Part shown: positions 1 through 12,534 of the stretch, in pieces
Position numbering within the stretch: position 1 is the first letter of the stretch
Layout of the letters: every line of letters starts with the position of its first letter
Assembly (NCBI GenBank): GCA_023105745.1
Contig: JALGQZ010000015.1
Coordinates: 24,409,499-24,473,498, forward strand
Source: Austropuccinia psidii
Taxonomy: Eukaryota > Basidiomycota > Pucciniomycetes > Pucciniales > Sphaerophragmiaceae
Reading direction: 5' to 3'
Length of the DNA: 64,000 nucleotides
Translations under genes and position numbers: made by a program
Notes under the pieces: model-generated
What the model saw: only the letters and a program-made list of their open reading frames with translations
The model's database searches: none
What the model was told of the DNA's origin: nothing

Positions 1-1478
1 CACCCATAATGGATATCAGTCTTAAAGCCTGAATCTCTATTTTTGACGTGAAAAGAGCTAGAGGGGACAAAAGACATCAAAGAGAGCCAGGGTACCCAAC
101 TTCTGAGGCCTCTGAGGAGTGGATAGCTCCAAAGCTTGGATAAATGGCTTATCGTGACCAAATTAGTAAGCACACACCTTTTGGGAACTTGGTTACCAAG
201 TCAAAATTTCATTATATCATAAGAAAAGAGCAAATAAGCTGCTATTTTGACGTGCCAAGGAGGTAAAGAGCAACTCAGACTCCTGTAACAATGTCAATTC
301 TTAATGAATTTCCAAGGATAAGCCCCAAAAGAGTAATTAAAACCCTTTTTGGACTAGTATCCATTGATTTACCTCATAGCAACCAGCCATATACTGCTAG
401 TTGCAATTCTACATAGAAATGAGGTAAAAACTTCAAAAATTCATTAAAAATACAATTCTTAATGAATCTTTCTGAAACTTTCAGGACCAATTAAGAGCTG
501 TATAATTCATTCAAAAGCCAAAAATAATTCTAATTTTATATCTAAAATTAAAAGTCTTACTTACAGTCCATTTTTGATGATTCCATGTGAAACACAAAAT
601 CTTTAAAAATTAACAGAAAAACATTCTGTGATGAAATTTCCAATAACATTGATACATTTGCAAAATCAATGATTATTTTGGAAAAAAAGAGGATTTACAG
701 TCGTTACTCCTTCTACTCTTAACCATAAATGGGTTGGTAGTCATGTAAAAGCCTCAATTAAGAAATTATGATAATCTTACATGACAACAGATGATTCAAT
801 CAATAATCCAAAATGGTTTATTGTTTTCTCACTCACTGGAATTTTCAATTTGCTCCATGGAATTCCTCTTTGAACTGTCTTAGACTTAAAAGAGGCTTCC
901 TCTTGCTGTTTTTTTCAGAATAATCACATTATTCAATTATACCTTTAGTACCAACAAGTAAGTATTAGTTAAATATTTTATTAAGTGTTTTAAATCTTTC
1001 AGAATAAATCAAAAAGATGTGAAAGAATAGAAATAAACTATATATTGTTTTAATATTGTTATAAAATTATTTTTTGATCCATTAAATCCACAATTCTATG
1101 TCAAATCTCTCTACTATTATCTTTTAAAAGGTTCATTGGATTAATAGTGAGTGATTTATCTTAATTATTAAAGTTTTTCTCTAGTAATAGTTCTCTTTAA
1201 GAGTTATCTTTAGAGTTATTCTTGCAAAAGATAGTTATATATATTAAAATAATTTAATTATTTTAATAAAGAAGTTTTTATTAGTAAATTCTTCTTTTAA
1301 TTGATTCTTGTAGACAATTAATGCTTACTGTTATAATAACTAGTAGTGTATAACATGTAAAAGAAATAATTCTTTTATTATTTAATTGTGGTTATGATAT
1401 TTTTTATTATTATAAGAACAGTCATAGTACTGTTGATTAATAGTAATATTATCAACAGTTTCATAGACAGATCTTACA
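1..1478 (+). repeat. LTR fragment, diverged relative of the 2056-3975 LTR
   Basis: This stretch aligns by eye, with many differences, to the reverse complement of the solo LTR at 2056-3975. Shared landmarks are the ggtacccaact block near 91, the cttcaaaaattcattaaaaat block near 431 and the last ~60 bases, which end in CTTACA at 1478. Taking TGTGAG...CTTACA (as in element C) as the canonical LTR orientation, the piece is on the plus strand and its 5' end lies outside the window. No primer-binding-like TGG follows 1478, so it is more likely a solo or 3' LTR than a 5' LTR. It holds no open frame worth reporting. Confidence 0.7.
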
Positions 1479-1525
1479 GCTTTGATCCTCATTGAATTTA
1501 TGATGGGTAAAAGGCGGTTGAGATC

Positions 1526-4522
1526 TTGGATCCACCTTTCTCTGAGTGCTTGATGAAGGGTAAAGAATTATTGCAACATTTTAACCACAAGTCTTCAAAA
1601 TGCCACTACTGTTTTGTTTGGAAGAAGCCATGTCAATGTTCAGGAGTGACACTGTCAACTGTCAAAAAATACTTGTGGAGCAAGAAGGGTGGGCCTTTTG
1701 GGAAAGATTTCACAGTCCCCGAGGGCCCTACTCCTGATGGTACTTCAGGTTATTAAAGTCTTAAGTGATTTGGTTTTCCTGTATGACTTGAATTGATGAC
1801 GGGATCCAGGAAAAGGGAGGTCGCAAGATGGCCCAATTTTGGAGGGCCTATTGCCACTGGTGGAAGGCCAACTTACTCCAGCTCACAGGTCCCAATCTCC
1901 AGGATCAATTACCAAGGGGTGGTGAAAAGAATAAGGAAGATTGATTATTAAAAAACTGATCTGAATTCTCAAGGACGTAATGAATTGGATGGTAAAGAAG
2001 CTGAGGTGATCAATCCATTTGTTTGTCACTCTTCAAGCTCTTCACCCACTCAAACTGTAAGGTTTGTCTATGAAACTCTTGATAATAGTAGCAAAATCAA
2101 GAGTACTATGACTGTCCTCAATAGAAATATATATTATAGCAAAATATTATAACCACAAATTTAAATATAATTATTAAAAATAATTATAAAAAAAAATAAA
2201 TTTAATTATTATTATAAAAATATAATAATAAAATAATAATAACAATTATAATAAATTATAATTATTCTATTATTGTTATAGTCACTGACAGTTATAACAA
2301 TAAGAGTTGTAAAGCTCTGAATGAGACAATTATGCATGGAAATATGAATATTAACCACTTATAAATAATATAAATATCATTTATAAAAGAATTATAACAC
2401 ACACTGTGCAGAAATAATTCTTATAGAATAAAATTCTATATAAAAAAGCTAATACTAGATAAAAAAAATATAGAACTTTAGAGAAAACTTACTTATAATA
2501 TTTATTTAATACAACAAGTCAAACAACAACAGTTATTATATTAAATAATGGTTATAAGTTAAAAACACGACTAAAATCAATAATTTTAAAGATAAAACAA
2601 CTTTTTATGATAAAATTTAAGATTGAAGAGTTTTTAAGAGGAATTTGTGGATTTTGAAAGATATTTAAGATGATAATTTTATAATATAAAATATATTATT
2701 GATGATTACAACAATAATCTGAATTCTATGACTTCAATTCTTTAATTTACAATTAATAAAGAATAAAATAACTTAAGAATTACTTTAATAATAAGATTTT
2801 ATCAATAATAAAACTTTACCTGTTTAAATTTCTAATATGATTGGATTGATGATGAATGATGGACAAAAACAGTGATGAAAAGACTCTTTTAATGTCTTCA
2901 GAGCAGCTCTCATGATTCATAATGAATATATAGGGCGTGCTAAGGTCAAAACTGAAAAACCATACTTAAAAACAAAGTTCTTAACTTAAGGCAACTTGTT
3001 TTTAATTCCAATTTAAAGTTACCAGTGTTATTAAATTTTAAGCTGTGTGAAATTTTCAACCAAATCCATTAAGATTTGGATTTTTAATGAATTTTTGAAG
3101 TTATTGCTATTTTTCCACGTAAAATAGAAATACACACCAAACCTTAACTTTTGATAAGGTTTTGATGCTTGTATCTTTAAAGTTTTAAGCTTATTTAAGG
3201 TTTTTAGCTTGATTAAGCTTTGAAAGTTCTTAAAACCTTGATTTCAAGCCTGCATATTGGGATTTACCCTTTGGCAGCCTGAAATTCCTGTCCAAATTGG
3301 GATAAAACCAGTTTAAACCTTAAGGTTGGATCAAAGTCTAATAATAAAGTTTAAATAAGGTTGAAAATCCTCCAATACAGGTGGACAACCTTAATTTAAT
3401 CATTTCAGATCCAAACAGTTGGGTACCCCAGCTCTATTTGGTCTTTTCCCTTTGTCCCACCTTTTTGCGTGGATTTTGCCCTTTTATTTATTTAAAGCCA
3501 TACCATGGCTTTAAACCCTCCTAAATTGAGCTCACGCAGGATTTACATTCTGTATGGCAGATCCTTAGCCAATTCAGTAAATATACACCACACCTCAATT
3601 TTAACTAAAATTTTGGTAAGTTTGCATCAACCTTAAGGAACTTTAAATTTAAGCTTATTTAAGCTTACATTTAACAATTTTAAAAAAATGTTAAGAAAGT
3701 TACATTAGTACTGTGAGACTCTTAAATCTTCTAATAACACAAGAAATAAGTGTTTTTGGGTATAACACCTTATGGATGTACCCTAGGTCAATTTTGGTGT
3801 AGAATCCAAAAATGACATAATATTTATATTTTTGATTATCCAAAAAAAAGTTATACTTATTTTTTGTTATTTTTTATTTTAATTTCAACTAAAAAGTCTG
3901 TTTAAGACAAAATTAACTGTTTATAAAATCATTTGTGGCCTTATGGGTATGTTATACATACCTCACAGGCTCACACAAACTCCTATTGAAACATTAAACA
4001 GTAGCAAGATCACCAGTGCCCCAAGAAAATTCCAACCTGTCTTGTATTTATTAAAATATTCCATTCCTCCTCTTTCACCTAAACCTTCCACTTTCAGGCT
4101 GGTTCTGGCTTCACCAATGAAGCCATCTCCTATCCCACATCCCAAGCCATAACCAATTCCCACCTCCCAAGCCATCACCAATTCCCACCTCCCACCAATT
4201 ACAAGCTGTGGCAAGCACCATCCAAAGAAGAGAATCTTGGTATCCTTTTTCATTCCCCACTGCTCAAGTATTTCAAAATTAAGAGTATTGGCCAATCAGC
4301 GTTACCAGAGAGAATCCAGCTGTGGTGAATGAAGGTCAGGATTCTGTGGCCAGATTATTCAGTGGGGTTTATAGAAATACTAGGAAGGTGATTGTGTGTG
4401 CTAATGATAGAATAGTCCCTGGTACTGCATCTGAAGAAATACATGCCAAGTCTTCCTGGTATGAAGATGAATTGATAAACAAATTACAGAGGACTTTTGA
4501 TGATCTTGGTAAGGATAACTAG
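1526..4522 (+). pseudogene. Broken multi-copy rust protein gene of unknown function, split by a solo LTR
   Basis: Coding-like pieces lie at 1526-1756 (76 codons with a CHYC...CQC cluster that could bind zinc), about 1795-2055, 3981-4152 and 4283-4522 (ending DELINKLQRTFDDLGKDN and a stop). They sit in different frames, so several frameshifts are needed, and one stop lies near 1947. If the solo LTR and one CAAAC copy are removed, the Ser/Thr/Pro-rich stretch before 2055 continues in frame into the one after 3981, so the LTR landed inside this reading frame. The order of segments matches a hypothetical protein family I recall as highly repeated in Austropuccinia psidii. Function is unknown: it may be a transposon-carried gene or an expanded host family. 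The first residue at 1526 is not an ATG. Confidence 0.6.
2056..3975 (-). mobile_element. Solo LTR, gypsy LTR family E, copy 1
   Basis: A 1920-bp LTR bounded by TG...CA and flanked by a perfect 5-bp target duplication, CAAAC (2051-2055 and 3976-3980). It matches the LTR at 10138-12326 along its whole length except for one ~270-bp block missing here near 3025. No internal domain follows, so it is a solo LTR left by LTR-LTR recombination. The termini read TGTGAGCC...CTTACA on the minus strand, like the LTR of element C, so families C and E are related. Confidence 0.9.
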
Positions 4523-4803
4523 TTTTTTTCCTTGTCTGTGTTTGGTTAGTCTTTTGATCCCACTCTTATAAATACTAAAATAAAAAAAATGAAACCTACC
4601 AATACATGATATAAGAGGGCATGCTTCTGTTTTATAAAGAAATAAAAAAAACAAAATTATACAGCTAAAAAAGAAAAAGAAAATTAAGAGAAAAAGAAAG
4701 TAGAGAAAACAAAAAATAAAAGAAACTTCGGAGGGGTGTCCTTCTTGTGGTGAGCTGCTTGATTTTGGCCATTTTTTCTTGAAAGATAAAACCAAGAATT
4801 CTC

Positions 4804-4910
4804 TGATCACAGAGTGGCCAAGGTGTTGTTTTACAAGAAGTAGAAACACTCAGATATGCATACCAGGAGATGTAACTTACTTTCATAACTTCCACTCCCC
4901 ACAAAACACC
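4804..4910 (-). other. 3'-UTR module, element A copy 2
   Basis: On the minus strand this ~107-bp block runs from ggtgttttgtggggag through gaaagtaagtt to cttggccactctgtgatcag. It is the second of two copies in element A and corresponds to 54105-54213 in element B. It is the most degraded of the four copies, but the GTAAGT core and the cttggccact block are kept. Confidence 0.55.
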
Positions 4911-5099
4911 ATAAAAAAAAGAAAGCTTTGCCATAAGTGACTTTGAGCTAAGGAATGTCTTGAATAATGATAAATGGAATAATTTGGAAAAGAAAAGTAA
5001 AAAGAAAAAAAAGGAAATTCGGCCATATCTCAATGAAAGGTCCAAATTTGAGGGTATTTATGTTGCAAGGCCTTTTGGATCTGTCCAAAAGATTGAGAA

Positions 5100-5214
5100 G
5101 TGCTTGCAAAGTGTCCAAGGTAGTTCTTAAACCAAATATGGGTAGAATACCCCCTTAAAGGTGCATTCCAGGAGAGGAACTTACTTTCATAACTTCTACT
5201 ACCCACCAAGCACC
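5100..5214 (-). other. 3'-UTR module, element A copy 1
   Basis: A ~115-bp block on the minus strand, from ggtgcttggtggg through gaaagtaagttcctctcctgg to caagcac. Its ends are complementary (GTGCTT against AAGCAC). It corresponds to 53835-53948 in element B. The function is unknown; it lies downstream of the chromodomain and so in the 3' untranslated region. Confidence 0.6.
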
Positions 5215-5261
5215 ATAAAATAAAACTCTTGAGGTATTTGGGCCAAGCTCGTCAGGATACA

Positions 5262-5450
5262 AGGTATGAAAATCCTTGAAAATGTCTGGTGAGTTTTTAA
5301 TGTTGGAAGCTGGATCCCAAGATGTTCTTTCTGGGTTGTCACTGAATCCTTGCCACTCTACAAGTTACCATAGCTTACCTCTTTTGAGCTTGGAGTCCTG
5401 AGCCTGAGCCACTTTCCATTCCTCTTGGTCTTCTGCCATGAATGGTGGTG
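5262..5450 (-). pseudogene. Chromodomain remnant at the C terminus of element A pol
   Basis: Minus-strand translation shows LVEWQGFSDNPERTSWDP, the chromodomain core (aromatic-x-V-x-W-x-G then WEP-like). A TAG replaces the codon just before the core's first Leu. Chromodomains at the end of chromovirus integrases bind methylated histone tails and steer integration into heterochromatin. Element B has the same segment at about 53620-53780. Confidence 0.6.
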
Positions 5451-5738
5451 GAAATTGATGTTGGTTTGGGATAGCTAATTGATTGACTGGTTCCAATAAG
5501 AACAGATGGCATACAGGGTTAACTGACTTCCATATTTGAGGAAAATTGAGGTGATATGCATGGCTGCCAATTTACTTCAATACTTCAAAGGGTCCCAACC
5601 ATCTTTCTGAAAGCCTATTGGTGGGTCTTTTAGCTATTATATTCTCTGAGGCTAGCCATACTTTGTCCCCAGGTTGGAAATCAGGTGGAATTTTCCTATT
5701 TCTATCTGAATACTACTTAAATCACCTTATTGCTGACT

Positions 5739-6495
5739 CTAATTCTTCTTTGAAAAATTTCTGTACTTATTGGAGTTCTGTTGATAACGTTCCAGCAGGT
5801 GTGTCTTGAGAAATGTGAATTGAATCAAAGCTTTCATTTCTTCCATAAATGGTGAAAAAAGGTGATTTATTTGTTGATTAATGTTCCGCATTATTTTAGG
5901 AAACTTCAGCCAGAGGGAGCCAGATGTGCCAGTCATCTTGATGGTAGCTGACATACATCCCAAGATACTGTTATAGAATCTGCTTTACCCTCTCTGTATG
6001 TCCACCTGTTTCAGGGTGAAAATCAGTTGAAAGATCCCTGGATATGTTGGGCTACTAACATAATTGGGTCCAGAATGATGAAAAAAATAAGGATCCCCTA
6101 TCACTAACGATACTAATTGGAAGGCCATGCTTGGAAAAGACATTACTGATGAAGATTTGAAATAAGTCCAAGGAATTAATTTCTGAATATACTGGAATGA
6201 ATATGGCCATTTTTGAGAATCTATCCACAACTACTAGCATTGAGTCAAATTTGTTGGACAATGGCAATTGAGTGATAAAGTCCATTGATAATAAGCTCCA
6301 AGGACCAGATGAAATTTGAAGAGGCTTGAGTAAAACAAACTTCTTATGATGAATGTTATTTTTTCTTGAATATTGATGACATGTGGACAAATAGTCCTTG
6401 ATTATTAGATTCATGCCAACCCGTAAAAATCCCTCTTGATGAGCTTGAGGGTCTCCTCCAGGCCCTGGTGGCCAGGACACAGTGATTCTTGACAC
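5739..6495 (-). pseudogene. Integrase remnant, element A
   Basis: The minus-strand frame 6495-6055 encodes the integrase core start. D72 (SMDFITQLPLS) and D132 (IVSDRGSLFFSS) are 59 residues apart, the same spacing as in element B. The H2C2 zinc finger has lost a cysteine (CHQYS where B has CQQCS). The frame stops at 6055, just after FWTQLC. Later integrase sequence appears in shifted frames down to 5739 with further stops. Integrase joins retrotransposon cDNA to chromosomal DNA; this copy cannot be functional. Confidence 0.75.
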
Positions 6496-6962
6496 TTTTG
6501 AAGAATATACAATTGAATTTCTTGATTAATTGAAATAACCACTCTATCTTTGAAAAACAATAACTTGCCTTGAGGTTCAAGAGGATAATCTGTTACTGAT
6601 TCATCTCTTGCTAGTGTCTTGAATACTTATTTATAGTATTTGTCTTCCCATAATCATTTTTGGATGTAGTCAACTAAATATGAAAACATTTCTACTTTGA
6701 TTGAAAAGAATCTTGATTATTGAATTCCATATTTCTTAAGAGCTTGATGAAAGATTTGAGGATTCTTGTTGATTAAGTCCACCCTCCTATATGGCTACAC
6801 ATTTTACTGGTGTGATAAGACATCTGGTAAAGTGGACTGCCTGCCTGGGTGGTAAGTAATAGTAAAATGAAGCTCAGAGAGAAATTAAGCCCATCAGGCT
6901 TGATGGCGAGTAAGGACTTTGGAAGACATAAATTACTGAAGAGAAGAATAGTCTGTCAATAT

Positions 6963-8262
6963 TTAAAAAGAATGAGAAAGAGAAAGGAGGAAAGCCCTCA
7001 AGTGCTTGAGAGCCCAAACTATGCCAAGGAGCTCCTTGTCATGAGCTTCATAGTTGATTTCAGCTGGGAGAATCTTACAGCTATTGAATGCAATAGGATG
7101 ATTTCTTGAGCCAATCACCTGACTCAGTACAGAACCCAAAGCATAATCAGAAGCATCGGTCTCCACAATAAGTAGTAGAGAAGGATTGAAATAAGAAAGG
7201 ATAGGGGAAGTAATGAATTCTTCTTTGAGTAATTGAAGCTGACTAAGAGCTTCCTCATTGAAAATAAAGGGAGAATATTTTTTAAGAAGGGAAGTGAGAG
7301 CAGTGATCATTTTGGAGTAATTTTTAATGATGTGATAATAGAAATTGGAAAAGCAAAGAAATTATTGAAGAGCCTTGTTGTTCTTGGGCTGAGGCCAATT
7401 CATGATTTTTTGAGCTTTTGAAAAATCCATATTGAGGCCATAGCTTGAAACAACATAGCCAAGGTATTCCACACTTGAGGAATGGAATACACACTTTGAG
7501 CGTTTGGAAAACATCTTACTGTCCCTCAGCCTTTGGAGGACAGAGGCCACATGTTTGACATGTTTCTCCTCAGTGCTTGAAAAGAGCATAATATCATGTA
7601 AAAAAACTACAACAAAAATGTCCAAGAAATGTGGAAAGATATCATTTACAAGTTTCTGGGAAGAAGAAGGAGCATTCGTTAAGCCCAATAAAATCACCAA
7701 ATACTCATAACTACCATATTCTTTTCTGAAGGAAGTAAAATTCTCATCAAACTCTTTAATTATAAGGAGATTATAAGCACCACACAGATCTATCTGGGAG
7801 AAGATAGTTGAACCATTGAATATGGTAAGAAGCTGGTTCATAGGAGGGACAAAGTACCTGTTCTTCCTAGTGACAGAATTGAGTTTGCAGTAGTAAACAC
7901 ACAAATGGAGGCCACCATCCCTTTTCTTAAAAAAAAAGGACAGGTGCTCCTGTTGAAGAGGAGCTTGGTCTGATGAAATTATTGTCTACATTTTCTGAAA
8001 TTTAGGCCTGTAGTGTTTCTGACCCATGATTTGATAAAGAGCAGGTAACACCAGCTGGTAGTAGAAGACCCTCCAGTCCAATAAGATGGTAACAGGCATG
8101 GTGTGGAGGAAGTGTCTCTGCTTTCACCCTGGAAAACAAATTCAAATAATGGTGATAAGGAGGAGGGACTAGTTTCATCATAGTTTCCATTTCTTCTGGA
8201 TCTTCTTCATTATTCCACTGCTCCTCCAGGAATGCATGGAAGGATAGAGGAGGAAGGTCCAT
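6963..8262 (-). pseudogene. Reverse transcriptase and RNase H remnant, element A
   Basis: Open minus-strand pieces are 8262-8002 (N-terminal pol), 7904-7362 (fingers/palm of reverse transcriptase) and 7310-6963 (end of RT connection and RNase H). The polymerase active site, normally YxDD, reads VFLHDIM, so one catalytic Asp is lost. The RNase H motif ETDASDYALGSVLSQ is kept. Frames are joined only through indels. Residue-by-residue order matches element B pol residues ~215-670. Confidence 0.8.
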
Positions 8263-8315
8263 ATCCCCTGCAAATAGATGAATTGAAGATATAGCAACAT
8301 CTTATCCTAAATCTT

Positions 8316-8830
8316 TTATCTCTTTGAAGACTTCATCTCTTGATGGAAGTAATGAATGAGAGGGAATGATGCAAGGAATATGGACAGAAGAAGGAAGGGA
8401 GGGTGTCTTATGCTCAACAACCAGAGAGACACTGTTGACAGTAGTGGAAAATTCATTACTAGTAGAAGAACTAATAACATGAGAATCTTTATGGCTAGAG
8501 CCATAGGTGATTGATCAATTTTTCCAATCAATAATGGTAATAGAATGGTAAGGAAGTCATAGCCCAATATTAGGTCTTCTCCCTTGGGTGAATCTATCAT
8601 AAAAAGTTCCATTCAAAGATTGGGAATGAAGCCAAGTCAACAACCCACTTGGTATAATGAGTGATAAATGAGGAAGTGGATTAATTGGAATCCAAAATGA
8701 AAAGAGGAATCTTTTCAGGGAGCTCTGACATAGTCAATGAGTAATTGAGAGCAAGTTTCTTTGAAATAAACGATTTTGTTGCACCAGAATCAATGAGAAT
8801 AATATAAACAATATCAGAGACAGAAGAAAA
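8316..8830 (-). pseudogene. Aspartic protease remnant, element A
   Basis: The minus strand encodes ILIDSGATKSFISKK; the catalytic DSGA lies at 8780-8791. A stop interrupts the frame shortly downstream (after LFILDSN). The C-terminal half continues in the frame at 8612-8316 (MIDSPKGEDLILGYDFL, equivalent to B DTPKGEDLILGFDFL). The protease would cut the Gag-Pol polyprotein. Confidence 0.75.
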
Positions 8831-8989
8831 AATAAGAAATTTCAAAGATTTATTGAAACTAGTATTCAGATGAACAATTGTGCTCTTGAAGGGAATAAGT
8901 GAGAAAAATCAAAAACATCATGATTCCCACTCAGGCCTTTCCCTGCTTGGTAGGGAATCATCTTGATGAACATAGCCTGTTTTGAGGCC

Positions 8990-11900
8990 TCTTGAAGCAT
9001 TTTTAAATTGGTTGATTTCCACCACAATAAGTGCGTAAATATTCTTTGATTCTCATCTCCTTTTCAAAACCAATTGATTTATTTTCCTTATTGAGGAGAG
9101 CAGCATGAGGCTCATCCTTTGAGACTTGTAAGTTCTTCCCCTTCTTTCTCTTCTTTTGATGAGGATTCTTGGAAGATTAATCTTGAGGAGGCCTGAAAGA
9201 ATTGGATCCAGTGACTGGAGGCTTCTTCTCTTTCTGACCACCCTTTTCCTTATTCCTCTCATGGTACCTGGTATCTAATACCAAATTAATATCCATTAGT
9301 TCTTGAAGGCTATGAAAAGTACCCAGATGAGAAGAAAAATGGTGCAAAAGTCTGGATGCCAATCCTCCTTTATAAACATGAATATAAGCCCTTTCTCCCC
9401 AATCTCCAATTATTGAAATTAAGCTTCTAAAATAAGAAATATACAATGATACATGACCACTTCCCTTCATCCTTGGATTATCCAACTCTTGTTCAGATTT
9501 ACTGACTTCATTGGGAGAACCAAACAGAGTAAATAACTGGATTTCAAACAACTTCCAGTTAATGAGGAGGTAGGATGGGTCTTCATTGGCATTATTTGAG
9601 AGATATGGTTGAATCCATTTTCCAGATCTACCAGTGATAAAAGGGGTTGAGTAAAGAACCACCTTCCTGTCAGAGAAGAAGTTTTCTGGCTTATTATGCA
9701 AGATTAATTGACAGGATTGGATAAATCCTCTCAATTTATGGGCTTGAGTAACATAAAAAGAATCAGGTGCCTTCATTGATGGAGTCTTGAGTTTTCCCTT
9801 GGGGGAACTGCTTGAATAACTTGTGCCATGAATTGAGTCATTTGCTCCATCATCTTGAGAAAATTGGGGTTCAGCTTGAGATACAAGAAGTCAACTATAA
9901 AGGGCTATATTTGTACCTTCAAAAGCCTCAAGGGCATCTTCCAAGGCATCTGCCACCTCAGTCTCCTGAGACTCTTCCTCTTGCACAGACTCCTCCCCCT
10001 ATTCATCTTCAGCTTCCACTAATCTGCTTCTGGGACCTTGAGAAATACTAGGATACCCACCAAAAAAGCCAAAGAATGATCTTTATCTTTTTGATTTCAT
10101 ACCCCCTCTTCTGGAGGGTGCTTCTCCTTCTATTGGTTGTAAGGTTTGTCTATGAAACTCTTGATAATAGTAGCAATATCAAGAGTACTATGACTGTCCT
10201 CAGTAGAAAAATATAATATAATGAAATATTATAACCACAAATTTAAATATAATTATTAAAAATAATTATATAAAAAAAATAAATTTGATTATTATTATAA
10301 TAATATAATAATAAAAAAAATATAATAATTATAATAAATTATAATTATTCTATTATTGTTATAGTCACTGACAGTTATAACAATAAGAAGTGTAAAGCTC
10401 TTAATGAGACAATTACATGTGGAAAATATGAATATTAACCACTTATAAATAATATAAATATTATTTATAAAAAGAATTAAACACCCACTGTGCAGAAATA
10501 ATTCTTTAGGAATAAAAATTCTATATAAAAAAACTAATACTAGATAAAAAAGATATAGAACTTTTTAGAGAAAACTTACTTATAATATCTATTTAATACA
10601 ACAAGTCAAACAACAACAGTTATTATATTAAATAATAATTATAGGTTAAAAACACGCCTAAAATCAATAATTTTAAAGATAAAACAACTTTTTATGATAA
10701 AATTTAAGATTAAAGAGTTTTTAAGAGGAATTTGTGGATTTTAAAAGATATTTAAGATGATAATTTTATATAATAAAATTTATTATAGATGATTACAACA
10801 ATAATCTGAATTCTATGACTTCAATTCTTTAATTTAATAAATAAAGAATAAAAATAACTTAAGAATTACTTTTAATAATAAGATTTTATATTTAATAAAA
10901 CTTTACCTGTTTAAATTTCTAATACGATTGGATTGATAATGAATGATGGACAAAAACAGTGATGAAAGACTCTTTTTATGTCTTCAGAGCAGCTCTCATG
11001 ATTCATAATGAATATAGAGGGCGTGCTCAGGTCAAAACTGAAAAACCATACTCAAAAATAAAGTTCTTAACTTAAGGCAACTTATTTTTACTTCCAATTC
11101 AAAGTTAACAGTGTTATTCTTAACTCCATGTAACTTTAATCCTCATTTAGTTTAATTATTTTAAGTTTCAATATAAAATAAGTTTATTTATATTAAAGTT
11201 CATCACATGAACAACTCAAAAATAGAGTTTCAAGCAGAAATCTCTTAAACTCAATTTTTAATTAATTTTTAAAGAAATCATAATCTTCTTTGGACTTAAT
11301 TAAAAGAGTAAATTTCCAGGCTAATTACCCAGGAAATTTATTTACAAAGATACTTAAAATTTAATTTATATATTAATAATATTAAATTCTAACTTGCGTG
11401 AAATTTTCAAGCAAATCCATTAAGAATTGAATTTTTAATGAATTTTTGAAGTTATTGCTATTTTTCCACGTAAAATAGCAATACACACCAAACCTTAAGT
11501 TTTGATAAGGTTTTAATGCTTGAAACTTTAAAGTTTTAAGCTTATTTAAGGTTTTTAAGCTTAATTAAGCTTTGACAGTTCTTAAAACCTTGATTTCAAG
11601 CCTGCATATTGGGATTTACCCTTTGGCAGCCTGAAATTCCTGTCCAAATTGGGATAAAACCAGTTTAAACCTTAAGGTTGGATCAAAGTCTAATCATAAA
11701 GTTTAAATAAGGTTGAAAATCCTCCAATACAGGTGGACAACCTTAATTGAATCATTGCAAATCCAAAAAGTTGGGTACCCCAGCTCTATTTGGTCTTTTT
11801 CCTTTGTCCCACCTTTTTGCGTGGATTTTGCCCATTTATTCATTTAAAGCCATACCATGGCTTTAAACCCTCCTAAATTGAGCTCACGCAGGATTTACAT

Positions 11901-12534
11901 TCTGTATGGCAAATCCTTAGCCAATTCAGTAAATATACACCACACCTCAATTTTAACTAAAATTTTGGTAAGTTTGCATTAACCTTATGCAACTTTAAAT
12001 TTAAGCTTATTTAAGCTTAAATTTAACAATTTTAAAAAAATGTTAAAAAGTTACATTAGTACCATGAGATTCGTAAATCTTCCAATAACACAAGAAATAA
12101 GTGTTTTTGGGTATAACACCCTATGGGTGTACCCTAGGTTATTTTTGGTGTAGAATCCAAATATGACATAATAATTATAACTTTGTTTATCCAAAAAAAA
12201 GTTATACTTATTTTTTATTACTTGTTATTTTAAATTCAAGTAAAAAGTCTGTTTAAGACAAAATTAATTGTTTATAAAATCATTTGTGGCTTTATGGGTA
12301 TGTTATACATACCTCACAGGCTCACATTGGTGGTCCTCTGTACAAATTTGCACTCAGTTGATTAACTGATGGTGTGTGATCAAGAGGGGACCTTGATGTA
12401 GGAGTGAGAACAGATTGATTTCTTTGGGCTGTTGTATTTTTGGCTTTAGGGCCTTGCTGAACCAGCCCTATTGAAGAATAAGAAAATGAACTTGATGATA
12501 CTTGAGAATAAAAAATAAGGCTTGACCAAATCAA
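8990..12534 (-). pseudogene. gag remnant, element A, split by a solo LTR
   Basis: The N terminus lies at 12534-12332 (QSVLTPTSRSPLDHTP, matching B QAVLTPTPRAPLDGTP). The frame ends at the LTR junction and resumes at 10137 (EGEAPSRRGG, matching B EGAAPSRKEG). The capsid-like core is the 199-codon frame 9776-9177 (FIQSCQLIL, LFTLFGSPNEV, GHVSLYI). The zinc knuckle near 9030 is eroded. Where B has the start ATG, A appears to have ATA. Gag forms the virus-like particle of the retrotransposon. This copy is dead through the insertion, stops and lost start. Confidence 0.75.
10138..12326 (-). mobile_element. Solo LTR, gypsy LTR family E, copy 2
   Basis: A 2189-bp LTR with TG...CA ends and a perfect 5-bp target duplication, TTGGT (10133-10137 and 12327-12331). 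It is inserted in the gag of element A and has no internal region. Compared with copy 1 (2056-3975) it carries ~270 bp more around 11120-11395, so it represents the longer form. On the minus strand it reads TGTGAGCC...CTTACA. Confidence 0.92.

Noticed and set aside
4484..5045. Minus-strand frames rich in Phe/Leu (121 and 126 codons)
   Set aside because: They arise from an A-rich run at 4580-4720 within the 3' region of element A; low-complexity, no domain.
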